Source: Costus lasius
Taxonomy: Eukaryota > Streptophyta > Magnoliopsida > Zingiberales > Costaceae
Reading direction: 5' to 3'
Length of the DNA: 64,000 nt
NCBI GenBank assembly: GCA_027563935.2
Contig: JANVAS020000222.1
Coordinates: forward strand, 5,890,001 to 5,954,000
A model generated the notes under the pieces. The model was not told the origin of the DNA and searched no databases. It saw only the letters and a list, made by a program, of their open reading frames with translations. Every line of letters begins with the position of its first letter. Within the stretch, counting starts at the first letter, position 1. Positions 34,447 through 45,765 of the stretch are shown here, piece by piece. Made by a program: the position numbers and the translations under genes.

Positions 34447-36140
34447 TGTTGGTGTATATGCCCTAAAGACCAATGTATGGACATGGTCAGGCATTGTTTG
34501 AATGTCCTTTGATAGAACTATTACTCTTTATATAGGCATGGTCGTTATTATGCAGACTTCTCTACCTGCGTTGATGTATTAAGTTGCATAAAGAATATCC
34601 CAGGAGTTTGGATTGGATCCATTCTCATAAGCTATCCCTAGACAAGGTACCTTAGCAGATATGGGACAGCTTCGGTACATGTGAGACTGGTGTATGGGCT
34701 GGTTAGGTGCGGGGCACAGTAACGCAGACATACAGGTGCATTGGATGCACTGGAGTGATCCACCGTGAGGATTGACTTGTTTAGTCAACAAGTCAATCTC
34801 ACATGCAAGAGGTTTGCATTGATCCTTAGAATAGAGGTATTCATGTCTAGATTTGAAGATGGGTATGCTTTAATACAGTCTTACGTCTCTCCGTAATTGG
34901 GAGATCAAAACGACTGTCATTGGGCATGTCATAAGTCATGTAGAGACATGGATGACCAATAGTAGGATTTGCACCTTCCTTATTGGAAGCATGATATCCA
35001 CTCGGGGCGCCCCACCTTATTGGTGCATGACAGGAAAGTGTGGCCACACTTGTTGAGTCATGACCAATGCATTGGATAATAAACTTGAGACTAATCCAAT
35101 GGCAGGATATCAGCTTAGGCAAAGGGATCTATAATGCAATGGGAATCCTCGTTGCTTGTTAGGAGTTGTTGCCATAATAACTTAAGTCCTATGACATGGG
35201 TAGTAGTGATGTGTTGCTAGATACCCCTCACTATTTACGATGTTTACATCGTTGCCATCGTCATATGGATCCTACGGGGTCACATGCAATAGAATCTTGA
35301 CGTTGCTTTAATCAGAAGTCTTAGGATCAAGTTATTGGATAACATGGATCCATTTGGAAGATTTCATCAGCGCCAATGGGCTTGATGAGTTGGAAGAAAG
35401 TTATTGGGGCCAAACTTCATTTTTGGCAAGTTGACCCGAAATTGACCTAGATTGGTCAACATTTGGATTAGGGTTGCTTTGGATTGAATCCAATGGCTTA
35501 ATCAACCTATGCCATGAAGTTTGGGCTAGCTCATTATCCAATGAGGCCCAATTATAAGTTGTCATGAAGAGGGAATTGGCTTAGAAGGGTATAATGGGGA
35601 GAAACCCAACCCCATTAGCGCCTAGGGGCATAATGGGGTGAGGGTGGCATAAAGTGCTTCCTTTGGAAGGAAGTGGCACCTTCCCCTTCATCCTTTGATG
35701 GTATCTTGCCTCTATGGTAAGTATGGGGGCTGATATGGCTTGAGGACTCTTTTGGAAAGAGCTTGGGCGCATATGAGAAGTAGGAAGATGTTTATGGTAA
35801 AGTCTTGGAGATTTTCCTTATCTCATGAACCCTACATGCGCCCAAACCCTTACCCTAGCCGAAATTCCTCTTGCTTGTTGCGCCTAGCCCTTCTCCTTGG
35901 ATGGAAAGAATGCCTCTAAGGCATGTCTTAGGTTGATATGGCTATTGGGCAAATAAGGATAGGTTGAATGAGGTTTATGGCAAAGTCTTGGAGACTTTCC
36001 TTACAACAAACCCCTATCATCCTAGCCGCCCACTTGGCATGATCTTGGCCTTCCCTAAATCGCCTCTTGCCTTATAGAAGGGACCCTAGCTGCCTCCTCT
36101 CATGGTTCGAATGCTTAGAGGCGTGAACACAGATAGAGGG
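34447..36140 (+). mobile_element. C-family copia LTR, first part
   Basis: The LTR starts TGTTGGTGTATATGCCC, runs to 36140, is split by gypsy D, and resumes at 44174. Joined length is about 2225 bases. It shares a few blocks with Cop-1 LTRs, for example GTGTTGCTAGATACCCCTCA at 35211-35230 and GTGCATTGGATGCACTGG near 34735. The right-hand half matches 1-1157. It follows a polypurine tract and precedes a primer site, so the same LTR closes one element and opens another. Confidence 0.9.
36136..36140 (+). repeat. Target duplication of gypsy D (GAGGG)
   Basis: GAGGG recurs at 44169-44173. The uninterrupted C LTR copy near 617 has the single-copy target. Confidence 0.93.
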
Positions 36141-37752
36141 TGATGGAGGTGGGATCACTCACAAGTAAAGGAGCATTCAAACAACGCTTTCAGAAAATAT
36201 TTTTTTGTATTTTTTGATAAAAACCGAAATTACTCTAAACGGAGTTGGAAAATATGTTTTGTATTTTTATAAATAAAGAAAACGACACTAAACTATTTAG
36301 ACTACTTAAAAGAAATAGCAATTACCTACAAATTGAAAGACAAGTAGGAATACTCACAGTGCGATCCTTGAGCATAGAAGGATCGTATCGTCCCGATCTT
36401 CAACGGTCCTACTCTGATGGAAGGTATTGCATCATTACAAGCAAACACAGACAAACGAGATCCGCACACACCACGGATTCATATTACAAAGCAAAACTAA
36501 GGGGGAGGTTAAGCCTCACAAATTCCCTTAACACTTAACTAAAGAGAGAGAGGGGGAGGGGAGAAAGCTTGCGCTTAGTGAAGAGTCCTCCAAGTCCTTG
36601 CGCCCCTTCAAACAAAGTTTAGATTAGTGTAGAAAACAAGTTCTAGAATCTATAGATGGAAGAGGGGAAAGAACTTAGCCGAATTTGAAGTCTTGTTGGT
36701 GTAGCCTTCATGCAAGCCGAAAGTGAAGAACCCCTAAGGGTCTTTGTTGATTGCCGAGGACAAAGGATGAAGCTTCTTAGAGTCCCTCCAAAGGTGCGCA
36801 AGATCCTTCAAGTGGTTGAGTTGCGTTGAAGACTTGAGAAGAAAGGGGGGAGAAGGGAAAGGGCTCGGCCCTTTAGAGAAGGGGGGAGATAGAATACTCT
36901 TAGGCGACAATCACCAATGCTAACACAAGGATTCTTTTCACTAGGCAACTAATAGACAAAGAGAGGGGAGGTTACAATTTATAGGCTCAACAAGCCATGG
37001 GCAAGGGTGACAATTCACCCTAGGCGCAATCATAAGGTTTAAGGAAGAAATTAATGACATTTAATACATTTCCTTTAGCCCTTTTGAATTTCGAATTCTT
37101 TCTTGATGGAGCTTCCTTGTAGCCGAATTCTTTATGAGCTCCTTCCTTGTTTGCATGGATGAGATGGCGCCTTCATGCCTTGGACTTATTTGAATTCGAA
37201 AATCTTCCTTCAAGAGCATGGGCGGTTAAGAGGTTTCCAAGGGTGATTCCTCAAATTGTGGATCTAGATGATGATCCCTTGATTTGTGGATCTAAATGGT
37301 GATCCCTTGATTTGTGGATCTAGATTGTTGATGGCTAGGCGCATTAAATTGTGGGCTGATTTCTTGCATTCGAATCATCATCATATTGAGTGGCGCCTAG
37401 GTTGATATGGAAGGTGGAGTTGCATTGATTGTAAGCCCCTTCAACTTGGAGTCTTTAGTTGAAGTAGTTGAAGTGCCTCCTTCCATAATTGGAGCTCTAC
37501 TTGAGTGGCTTTAGCTTGAGCTTCCTAGCTTCCCTTGAGCTGGGCTATAACCTGCCCAATTATTAACACAAAGGCCAGTAGGCTATTCTAGAAGCAAATA
37601 AGGAAACTACACAATGCACTAGAGCTTTATTCAATGCAAATAAGGAAAGTGCAAATAAGGTAAGAAAGATGACCTAGGAGGGAAAGCCATATCTGATGGG
37701 CTTCCTCCTAGTCCTTCCAGACCTCCTTGGGGCAGGGTTGGCCCCTCCATCA
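36141..37752 (-). repeat. 3' LTR of gypsy D
   Basis: 1612 bases. It contains the last 25 codons and the stop of the polyprotein (37674-37752). Confidence 0.95.
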
Positions 37753-40700
37753 TTTCTCCCCGGGTGGGAAGAATTCTCCTCTGGAGAATTATCCTTGTAC
37801 CCTTGGAGTAATTCCGGAGCGGCCTGTGCCAACTCTTCTTCGGGAAGCCAAGCCTCCTCACCCGACGTAAATTTAACACGGTAAAACACTTGTACCTTGT
37901 CTGGGGTGAGTCGGGTCTGATCTTCAAGTATGCTCTGCAGCTCAGGCCTGTCAGTCAACTCCCCGATGTGCACCGGCTCCTCATAGTGCGTGAGATCCTC
38001 CACATTGACAGTGGTGGGGATCCCCAAGTCCGGTGGTAGATCCAAGATGTAGGCGTTGTCGTTGATCTTTTCTACAATGGTGAATGGCCCGATTCCTTTT
38101 GGGTCCAACTTGCGGCCAGATCCATGGATGCGCTCCTCCCTGACCCGCAGTATAACCTGTTCACCTACAGAGAATTTCCTTTCTCGGCGTTTTCTGTTAG
38201 CACTCTTGCGATAGGAATTTACAGCATCAAGCATTTGACAGTGAATTTCATGATGTAAATGGGACATGTGAGTAGCAAAATCTTTAGCAGACATAGAAAT
38301 ATGAGAGTGCCTAGGTAAAGGAAACAAATCAACAGGTTTTCTGGGCTGGTACCCTAAGTTGGCCTGAAAAGGGGACAATCCTGTGGTTTTGTTGACAACA
38401 CTATTATAGGAGAACTCGGCAATGGGCAACAGCTTATCCCATGTGCCTGGGTGTTCTCCTACCAAACTCCTCAAAATGCTCCCTAGTGATCGATTGACCA
38501 CTTCGGTCTGCCCATCCGTCTGAGGATGATAGGCCATGGAGAATTTGAGTTTGGTTCCCAACATAGCCCACAGGGTTTTCCAGAAATGTCCAACAAACCT
38601 GGAATCCCTATCAGAAACTATAGTCAGAGGGGTACCTCTATGTTTAACAACCTCCTTAAAGAATAACCTAGCTACATGTGATGCATCTGTGGTTTTGTAG
38701 CAAGGTATAAAGTGTGCCATCTTGGTAAACCTATCCACTACGACAAAAATGGAGTCATGTCTGGAGGGAGTCCTTGGTAAACCTAAGATGAAGTCCATGC
38801 TAAGGTCTTGCCATGGTGCTTGAGGGATAGGTAGGGGTGTGTACAGACCATAGTTATGTTTCTGAGTTTTCCTGGTCTGACAGGTCCTACAATGTCTAAC
38901 AACCTTAGCTACATCCCTGTAGAGGTTCGGCCAGAAGAACCGTTCCTCCACTAAGGCTTGAGTCTTGTCTCGGCCATGGTGCCCGGCAGACCCTCCTCCG
39001 TGGATCTCCCAAACAAGGAAGTCTCGGATTGAGGTCTTGGGAATGCACAACTTTGGCCCAAGAAACAGAAACTCATCCCTTAGGGTATAGAGGGGATGAC
39101 TCAAAGGATCTATGCTAAGCTCAGAATAAATGCTTGAAAAATCAGGGCATTCTAGGTATTCATGTTTCATGCGATCAAATCCAACTACTTCAACAGATAA
39201 AGTTTGCATAAGTAAAACTACTCTACTCAAAGCATCAGCAACTTTATTTTCAATTCCAGATTTATGCTTCAAAACAAAAGTATACTGTTGAAGGTACTCT
39301 ACCCATTTAGCATGTCTAGCATTTAATTTCTTTTGAGCATTTAGAAAAGATAAAGCTTGGTGATCACTATTTAGAATAAATTCGTTATGTATCAAATAGT
39401 GCCTCCAGTGCCTTAAGGATTGCACTACAGCATAGAACTCCTTATCATAGGTAGTATATCTTTGTTTAGCCTCATTTAACTTCTCACTAAAGTAGGCTAT
39501 GGGGTGACCTTCCTGACTAAGGGTACCTCCTATTCCTACTCCTGAGGCATCACAGTCCACTATGAAAACTTTAGAGAAGTCAGGTAACTTTAGGACAGGG
39601 GCAGTGGTCATTCTAGACTTAAGCTCCACAAAAGCTCTACTAGCAGACTTAGGCCAACTAAACTCACCTTGTTTCATACAGTTGGTTATAGGGGCTACTA
39701 TGGTGCTAAAGTTTCTAATGAACCTCCTATAAAAGGCAGCTAGACCATGGAAGCTCCTAATTTCAGTTAAAGTCTTGGGTTCAGGCCAGTCTAAGATGGC
39801 TTGGATTTTGCTAGGGTCAGCTTGAAGTCCTTGGTCTGAAACTATGAAGCCTAAAAAGACAACCCTAGGGGAAAGGAAAGAACACTTCTTCAGGTTTTGG
39901 TATAGCTTTTCTTCCTGAAGTAAGTCTAGGATTTTTCTAAGGTGTTCCATGTGTTCTTCTCGGGTCTTGCTATAGATTAGGATGTCATCAAAGTAAACTA
40001 CTAAGAATCTTCCTATGTAAGGCTTCAAGACTTGGTTCATTAACCTCATGAAGGTTGAGGGGGCATTAGAAAGGCCAAAGGGCATGACTAGCCACTCATA
40101 CAAACCATCCTTAGTTTTAAAGGCAGTCTTCCACTCATCCCCAAGTCTGATCCTAACTTGGTGGTACCCACTTCTAAGGTCTAGCTTGCTAAACCACTTA
40201 GAACCTACCAGCATGTCAAGCATGTCATCTAATCTTGGGATGGGAAATCTATACTTGATGGTTATTCTGTTCATGGCCCTACAGTCTATACACATGCGCC
40301 AGCTTCCATCCTTCTTTGGGGTAAGAAGGGCGGGTACTGCACACGGGCTAAGGCTTTCCCTAATGAAACCCTTGTCTAACAGTTCATCTACTTGTCTTTT
40401 GAGCTCTTGATGCTCAGTAGGGTTCATCCTATAGTGGGGTAAGTGTGGGAGAGTAGAACCCGGGACAAGGTCTATGGCATGTTGGATTTCTCTAAGGGGG
40501 GGTAAGCCATTGGGAAGTTCTTCCCTGGTGAGCTCAGAGTACCCTGAGAGTAGGGTCTCAACTTCTTTGGGTATGGGTGACTCCTCATCTGGATTGGTTC
40601 CCTTAATGACTAAGGAGTACACTTGCTTGGATTCTAAGCAGTCTTGGGTAAAGGCATGGGACCTTATGAGTTGGATGGTTGGCTTGGGTTCCTTAGGTTC

Positions 40701-42380
40701 CTCTATCCTACCCTTGTTGGTGGCAGCCTTAAGTTCCTTAGGCATGGAAGGCTTCAGTTTGATCTTTTGTCCGTCATGGCTAAAGACATAGGTGTTAGTC
40801 CGACCGTAGTGGATAACATCCATATCGTATAACCACGGGCGACCGAGTAAGACTTGGGCGACATCCATGGTTATGACGTCACACCAAATCTTGCCTTGGT
40901 AGATGGCAAACTGAAGGGGCACTAAGCATCTATGGGTGACTGGGACACTAGACTGGTTGACCCAGGATATGCTATAGGGATTAGGGTGCGGTTCTGCCTT
41001 AAGGTTGAATTTTACTAAGGCTGTGTGAGAGACTGCGTTTAGACTACTTCCCCCATCTATCACTACTTTGCACATGTTACCATTGCATTTCGTGTAGGTG
41101 TGGAAAATACTGGTCCTACGCCAGTCCTCGGTTGGGGTAGGTTTGATTAGGGTGCACCTAACCACTCCTAATGTGTCGTGGGTTTGTTCTTCACCACTAT
41201 CATAAGCTAGTTCTTCCCAAACCGTGCAACCAGAGTCAGGGTTATGGATTTCCTCATGGTTTTCCTCATAGGTTTCTTCACATTTTTCCTCACCTAAGTA
41301 CAGGACTCTCTTGGGACAGTCTTTCATATAGTGTCCTACTTGGTGGCAAGCATGGCAAACGACTCTAGGTTCTTGGACAGTCCTAGGTCTAGAGGGTGTT
41401 GGGGTTGGGGCTTTGGGTTGAGAACTTGAGGGGCTTGAGGAGGGTGCCTTGGGGTAAGTTCTAGGGGAGCTTAACTCTCTCCTAAAGGCTCTCTTTATGT
41501 TTTCCTCTACCTCTAAGGCTCTTTGGTAGGCGACTTCTCTAGACTCTATTTGGAAATAGGTCATTCCTCTTTTGATCTCGGGTCTAAGTCCATTCTTATA
41601 CCTACTAAGGGAGACATGGTCTTCTTCATGGATGCCACTCCTCAGAAGGAGTTCATCAAACCTAGTGGTGTAATCGGTGACGGTCTGACTACCCTGGACT
41701 AGGCTCATGGCTTCATCGATAATCTTAAGTTGGAAATAGGGAGGGACATATTTTTCCCTAAGTTTGTCTCGCATGTCTTCCCATCTCTCAATAGGAGGGC
41801 GTCTAAACAACTCTATGTTCTTCTCTATGCTAGTCCAGTATAATCTAGCAGTACCTTCTAGGAGACATCGGGTGAACCTAACCTTGGATTGACTAGGCAT
41901 CATGCTCCAGTCAAAATACCGTTCAAGTTTATCTACCCAATCTAGGAATTCTCTAGGGTCAAGGGAACCACTAAAGGTTGGTGGTGAGAGTTTGATGTTG
42001 CGTTGCACTTCATCCTCTCTAGGTCTGTGGTAGGTTTGAGCACGTGGCTCATTCCACTCAGGGTTTTGGTCTTCCCTAGGTCTTTGATAGGGTCGAGCAT
42101 GTGGATCTTCCCATTCAGGTTCTTGGACTCTCCTATTATGGTTCCTATTGTTTTGGGGATGTTCACCTAGGATGGGTTCACTTGAGGGCCGACTAGGGGG
42201 TCTATCATCCCTAAGATTTTCAGGATTTGGGAGTCTAGCTCTAATATCCCTAAGTTCCTCTTGGAAGGATGCTATCATGTTAAAGAGTCTAGCCATGTCA
42301 TTAGGTTCAGCTTGCCTAGTAATATCATTGGATTCAGGGTGGTTATTATAATTTGCTCCTGATCTAGTAGTCATGGTCAA
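37674..42380 (-). CDS. Gypsy D gag-pol polyprotein, 1568 aa, intact
   Basis: One frame holds, in order: gag (about 1-330, core around RFTRCLLEGTARLYW), a CCHC zinc knuckle (about 340-353, CHACHQVGHYMKDC), aspartic protease (about 440, VVIDGGSSLNAVS, with DGG in place of the more common DSG/DTG), reverse transcriptase (about 640-830; catalytic VYFDD near 795), RNase H (about 938-1060; VDCDAS, DHQAL, ADALSR), integrase (HHCC finger about 1131-1165; then D, D and E near 1195, 1257 and 1289), a GPF module (about 1430) and a chromodomain-like tail (about 1495-1540, FYRVKFTSGEEAWLPEEEL). It ends in an Arg-rich stretch. The frame reads through the polypurine tract and 79 bases into the 3' LTR before its stop. 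A second Met at codon 3 is an equally possible start. No stop or frameshift is present, so D could be active. Confidence 0.96.
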   Translation of the reverse strand: MTMTTRSGANYNNHPESNDITRQAEPNDMARLFNMIASFQEELRDIRARLPNPENLRDDRPPSRPSSEPILGEHPQNNRNHNRRVQEPEWEDPHARPYQRPREDQNPEWNEPRAQTYHRPREDEVQRNIKLSPPTFSGSLDPREFLDWVDKLERYFDWSMMPSQSKVRFTRCLLEGTARLYWTSIEKNIELFRRPPIERWEDMRDKLREKYVPPYFQLKIIDEAMSLVQGSQTVTDYTTRFDELLLRSGIHEEDHVSLSRYKNGLRPEIKRGMTYFQIESREVAYQRALEVEENIKRAFRRELSSPRTYPKAPSSSPSSSQPKAPTPTPSRPRTVQEPRVVCHACHQVGHYMKDCPKRVLYLGEEKCEETYEENHEEIHNPDSGCTVWEELAYDSGEEQTHDTLGVVRCTLIKPTPTEDWRRTSIFHTYTKCNGNMCKVVIDGGSSLNAVSHTALVKFNLKAEPHPNPYSISWVNQSSVPVTHRCLVPLQFAIYQGKIWCDVITMDVAQVLLGRPWLYDMDVIHYGRTNTYVFSHDGQKIKLKPSMPKELKAATNKGRIEEPKEPKPTIQLIRSHAFTQDCLESKQVYSLVIKGTNPDEESPIPKEVETLLSGYSELTREELPNGLPPLREIQHAIDLVPGSTLPHLPHYRMNPTEHQELKRQVDELLDKGFIRESLSPCAVPALLTPKKDGSWRMCIDCRAMNRITIKYRFPIPRLDDMLDMLVGSKWFSKLDLRSGYHQVRIRLGDEWKTAFKTKDGLYEWLVMPFGLSNAPSTFMRLMNQVLKPYIGRFLVVYFDDILIYSKTREEHMEHLRKILDLLQEEKLYQNLKKCSFLSPRVVFLGFIVSDQGLQADPSKIQAILDWPEPKTLTEIRSFHGLAAFYRRFIRNFSTIVAPITNCMKQGEFSWPKSASRAFVELKSRMTTAPVLKLPDFSKVFIVDCDASGVGIGGTLSQEGHPIAYFSEKLNEAKQRYTTYDKEFYAVVQSLRHWRHYLIHNEFILNSDHQALSFLNAQKKLNARHAKWVEYLQQYTFVLKHKSGIENKVADALSRVVLLMQTLSVEVVGFDRMKHEYLECPDFSSIYSELSIDPLSHPLYTLRDEFLFLGPKLCIPKTSIRDFLVWEIHGGGSAGHHGRDKTQALVEERFFWPNLYRDVAKVVRHCRTCQTRKTQKHNYGLYTPLPIPQAPWQDLSMDFILGLPRTPSRHDSIFVVVDRFTKMAHFIPCYKTTDASHVARLFFKEVVKHRGTPLTIVSDRDSRFVGHFWKTLWAMLGTKLKFSMAYHPQTDGQTEVVNRSLGSILRSLVGEHPGTWDKLLPIAEFSYNSVVNKTTGLSPFQANLGYQPRKPVDLFPLPRHSHISMSAKDFATHMSHLHHEIHCQMLDAVNSYRKSANRKRRERKFSVGEQVILRVREERIHGSGRKLDPKGIGPFTIVEKINDNAYILDLPPDLGIPTTVNVEDLTHYEEPVHIGELTDRPELQSILEDQTRLTPDKVQVFYRVKFTSGEEAWLPEEELAQAAPELLQGYKDNSPEENSSHPGRNDGGANPAPRRSGRTRRKPIRYGFPS
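37753..37761 (-). promoter_or_regulatory. Polypurine tract of gypsy D (inside the frame)
   Basis: The minus strand reads GGGGAGAAA directly before the LTR. It is also protein-coding. Confidence 0.8.
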
Positions 42381-42542
42381 AGATAGTTTTGAAAGAAATT
42401 TAGTTTTTGAAAATAAGGCTCCTAGAAATGATATATTAGATAATAGCCTTTTATGAGATCAACTTCTTTCAAACAACTAGGTCCAAGAAAAGTCTTAGAA
42501 TTTGAAAAATAGCTTTTAGGCCAAAAATCTATTCTAAGAAAG

Positions 42543-42554
42543 GCTCTGATACCA
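42543..42554 (-). promoter_or_regulatory. tRNA-Met primer binding site of gypsy D
   Basis: The minus strand reads TGGTATCAGAGC a few bases inside the 5' LTR end. Confidence 0.93.
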
Positions 42555-42557
42555 AAC

Positions 42558-44168
42558 TGATGGAGGTGGGATCACTCACAAGTAAAGGAGCATTCAAACA
42601 ACGCTTTCAGAAAATATTTTTTTGTATTTTTGATAAAAACCGAAATTACTCTAAACGGAGTTGGAAAATATGTTTTGTATTTTTATAAATAAAGAAAACG
42701 ACACTAAACTATTTAGACTACTTAAAAGAAATAGCAATTACCTACAAATTGAAAGACAAGTAGGAATACTCACAGTGCGATCCTTGAGCATAGAAGGATC
42801 GTATCGTCCCGATCTTCAACGGTCCTACTCTGATGGAAGGTATTGCATCATTACAAGCAAACACAGACAAACGAGATCCGCACACACCACGGATTCATAT
42901 TACAAAGCAAAACTAAGGGGGAGGTTAAGCCTCACAAATTCCCTTAACACTTAACTAAAGAGAGAGAGGGGGAGGGGAGAAAGCTTGCGCTTAGTGAAGA
43001 GTCCTCCAAGTCCTTGCGCCCCTTCAAACAAAGTTTAGATTAGTGTAGAAAACAAGTTCTAGAATCTATAGATGGAAGAGGGGAAAGAACTTAGCCGAAT
43101 TTGAAGTCTTGTTGGTGTAGCCTTCATGCAAGCCGAAAGTGAAGAACCCCTAAGGGTCTTTGTTGATTGCCGAGGACAAAGGATGAAGCTTCTTAGAGTC
43201 CCTCCAAAGGTGCGCAAGATCCTTCAAGTGGTTGAGTTGCGTTGAAGACTTGAGAAGAAAGGGGGGAGAAGGGAAAGGGCTCGGCCCTTTAGAGAAGGGG
43301 GGAGATAGAATACTCTTAGGCGACAATCACCAATGCTAACACAAGGATTCTTTTCACTAGGCAACTAATAGACAAAGAGAGGGGAGGTTACAATTTATAG
43401 GCTCAACAAGCCATGGGCAAGGGTGACAATTCACCCTAGGCGCAATCATAAGGTTTAAGGAAGAAATTAATGACATTTAATACATTTCCTTTAGCCCTTT
43501 TGAATTTCGAATTCTTTCTTGATGGAGCTTCCTTGTAGCCGAATTCTTTATGAGCTCCTTCCTTGTTTGCATGGATGAGATGGCGCCTTCATGCCTTGGA
43601 CTTATTTGAATTCGAAAATCTTCCTTCAAGAGCATGGGCGGTTAAGAGGTTTCCAAGGGTGATTCCTCAAATTGTGGATCTAGATGATGATCCCTTGATT
43701 TGTGGATCTAAATGGTGATCCCTTGATTTGTGGATCTAGATTGTTGATGGCTAGGCGCATTAAATTGTGGGCTGATTTCTTGCATTCGAATCATCATCAT
43801 ATTGAGTGGCGCCTAGGTTGATATGGAAGGTGGAGTTGCATTGATTGTAAGCCCCTTCAACTTGGAGTCTTTAGTTGAAGTAGTTGAAGTGCCTCCTTCC
43901 ATAATTGGAGCTCTACTTGAGTGGCTTTAGCTTGAGCTTCCTAGCTTCCCTTGAGCTGGGCTATAACCTGCCCAATTATTAACACAAAGGCCAGTAGGCT
44001 ATTCTAGAAGCAAATAAGGAAACTACACAATGCACTAGAGCTTTATTCAATGCAAATAAGGAAAGTGCAAATAAGGTAAGAAAGATGACCTAGGAGGGAA
44101 AGCCATATCTGATGGGCTTCCTCCTAGTCCTTCCAGACCTCCTTGGGGCAGGGTTGGCCCCTCCATCA
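42558..44168 (-). repeat. 5' LTR of gypsy D
   Basis: 1611 bases, the same as the 3' LTR except for one T fewer. It carries a short direct repeat (GATGATCCCTTGATTTGTGG-type, twice) near 43680-43730. Confidence 0.95.
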
Positions 44169-44173
44169 GAGGG

Positions 44174-44704
44174 GCGAAAGCAAGGGCAAAGGGCGACAAC
44201 ATCAAAGTGGCGCAACCCTTCTTCCTACTGGTGGTCGCTAGTCTTCTCCTTCCTCTCCTCTTGGCGTGACTTGGAGAAGGACTTGGTGGTGCGACTTCCT
44301 CTTAATCTTCCTCAAGGCCGAAACTCTTCTTCTCCCTCTTCTCTTGGAGTGAAGAGGATAAGGAGTTGGCGGCATCTTCCTTGCACTTGGCGCATGAACC
44401 TTGGAGGTGGCGCAAGAATAGTGAAGGAACACTAAGGCTTGATTCTCTTCCCGAGGCTAGCACCAAGCGTGGAAGGGAGCAACGATCAAGGAGTCGACGC
44501 GTGGATACTTGTAGAGGGCAAACACTTGCACGCCTTCAACATGGCTTCGACATCTAGACAAGTAAAAGAGGTACATCTCTAACACATCCTTGTGTCTTCT
44601 CTCTCGCATGGATCCTTGGGAACGGAATATGTTTCGGGTGTAATGATTCTTCCGCTATGTCCTGGGACTGCAAAATTTTAAATTACACCCGGTATTCCCT
44701 AACA
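44174..44704 (+). mobile_element. C-family copia LTR, second part
   Basis: Continues from 36140 after the duplication, matches 622-1157, and ends CCCTAACA at 44704. Confidence 0.9.
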
Positions 44705-44705
44705 G

Positions 44706-44717
44706 TGGTATTAGAGC
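44706..44717 (+). promoter_or_regulatory. Primer binding site of C-family element
   Basis: TGGTATTAGAGC, one base after the LTR end; one base different from the initiator-Met site of Cop-1. Confidence 0.85.
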
Positions 44718-45765
44718 TAGTTGCGAGAAACACAAGGTGTACGTTTGCTTGTGTGAAAAATTTTTGAAAAATTTCTCTTCTATCCATGCGCGTTTCACTT
44801 AGAAAGCGTTTTTCATCCAATCTTCTCTTCTCAACTCTATGGCCGAAACATGGATTTTGTTTATGCTTGATTTAAGACCAAAGGCGCACGTAGGTTTTGT
44901 CAAGTAGGACGGGCATTGTGTCTTCGGACTGGCCGGGTCTCTTGATCTGACAGAACTGCCAGCCGATAGGGTCTATGAAATCATCATGGAACTTGATCTA
45001 AATTTTGGCATAAATTTGGTTAAGAGTGTGCTTTGGATGATATTGGCGCATAAGGTGCTAAAATTTGACTTTTCCGGATTTTCAAATTTTACATGCGCCA
45101 CTTGATTGGGTTGATATGGTCATAGCGAGTGCCCTCCTGTGTTGTGATGTGGAAGCATGTTTCCACTTGTGATGAATGCTTGTAAAATCTCTTTCCACCT
45201 ACGTGTGGTTCTCTCCCTATCTTGTTGTAAAGAATTTTTCATCTTGTCTAGAATAGATGTAGATTTATATGATAGGTTAGGGCTTCATCTTGACAACAAG
45301 GAGCCTTCTTCAATCGGAGTCAGAAGTGGCGCCAGCTTTGGAATCATGGTGATGAACTTGCGGCTGAAGGAAGGACACATGCTTTCTACTTCTGGCATGG
45401 ACTGATCTGCTTTAGGGACTCGCAACCCTTGGATGCACGATAACATGTCACATGGCTCGTGACAAGTTATGTGTATGAAAAGGGCTATGACCATATCGAC
45501 CAAAATAGCATGCCTGTGATGGTTTATTATTTTGTCCATAGCATGCCTGTGATGTTTTTCCTTTGCTGCCTGAACCATAGGAAAACTGCATGCAAGAAAA
45601 GAATAAAACAAACATGCAAAAACTCTCAATACAATACCAAGTCGATAGCCTTCTAACGCGTAGCCCTCATCAAACTATCGATCGGTGGTGTTGTGAACTG
45701 TTTCCCACCCTCGTGGGACACGCCCACTTATCTTTAGAAGGTGTGTGGTGACAATGATTTCCCCA
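44718..45765 (+). other. C-family leader, cut by copia G
   Basis: About 1 kb of leader with no convincing gene. Near its end it has the block ACTATCGATCGG...GTGTTGTG, a hairpin TCCCACCCTCGTGGGA (45703-45718), then CGCCCACTTATCTTTAGAAGGTGTG, which parallels the Cop-1 leaders (CCCACTCAGTGGG, then CGTCCATCTATCTTCAGACGGTG). G inserted after CCCCA (45761-45765). The rest of the element lies beyond the window. Confidence 0.75.

Larger units (their letters stand above)
36141..44168 (-). mobile_element. Complete CRM-like gypsy retrotransposon D
   Basis: An intact minus-strand element of 8028 bases: 5' LTR 42558-44168, primer site 42543-42554, polyprotein 42380-37674, polypurine tract 37753-37761, 3' LTR 36141-37752, and target duplication GAGGG. 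The LTRs (1612 and 1611 bases) differ by one T in a T run and otherwise look the same, so insertion was very recent. LTR termini form a 9-base inverted repeat (TGATGGAGG/CCTCCATCA). The tRNA-Met primer site, the LTR start TGATGG, a single Gag-Pol frame, a chromodomain-like tail and the overlap of the frame with the 3' LTR resemble the CRM clade, many members of which settle in centromeres. Clade placement is inference; Reina- or Tekay-like elements are alternatives. Confidence 0.95.

Noticed and set aside
36245..36538. 97-codon open frame, repeated identically at 42661-42954
   Set aside because: Both copies lie in the two LTRs of element D; the repeat only reflects LTR identity and the frame has no recognisable domain.
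40048..40410. 120-codon plus-strand frame opposite gypsy D
   Set aside because: Shadow of the D reverse-transcriptase frame on the other strand.
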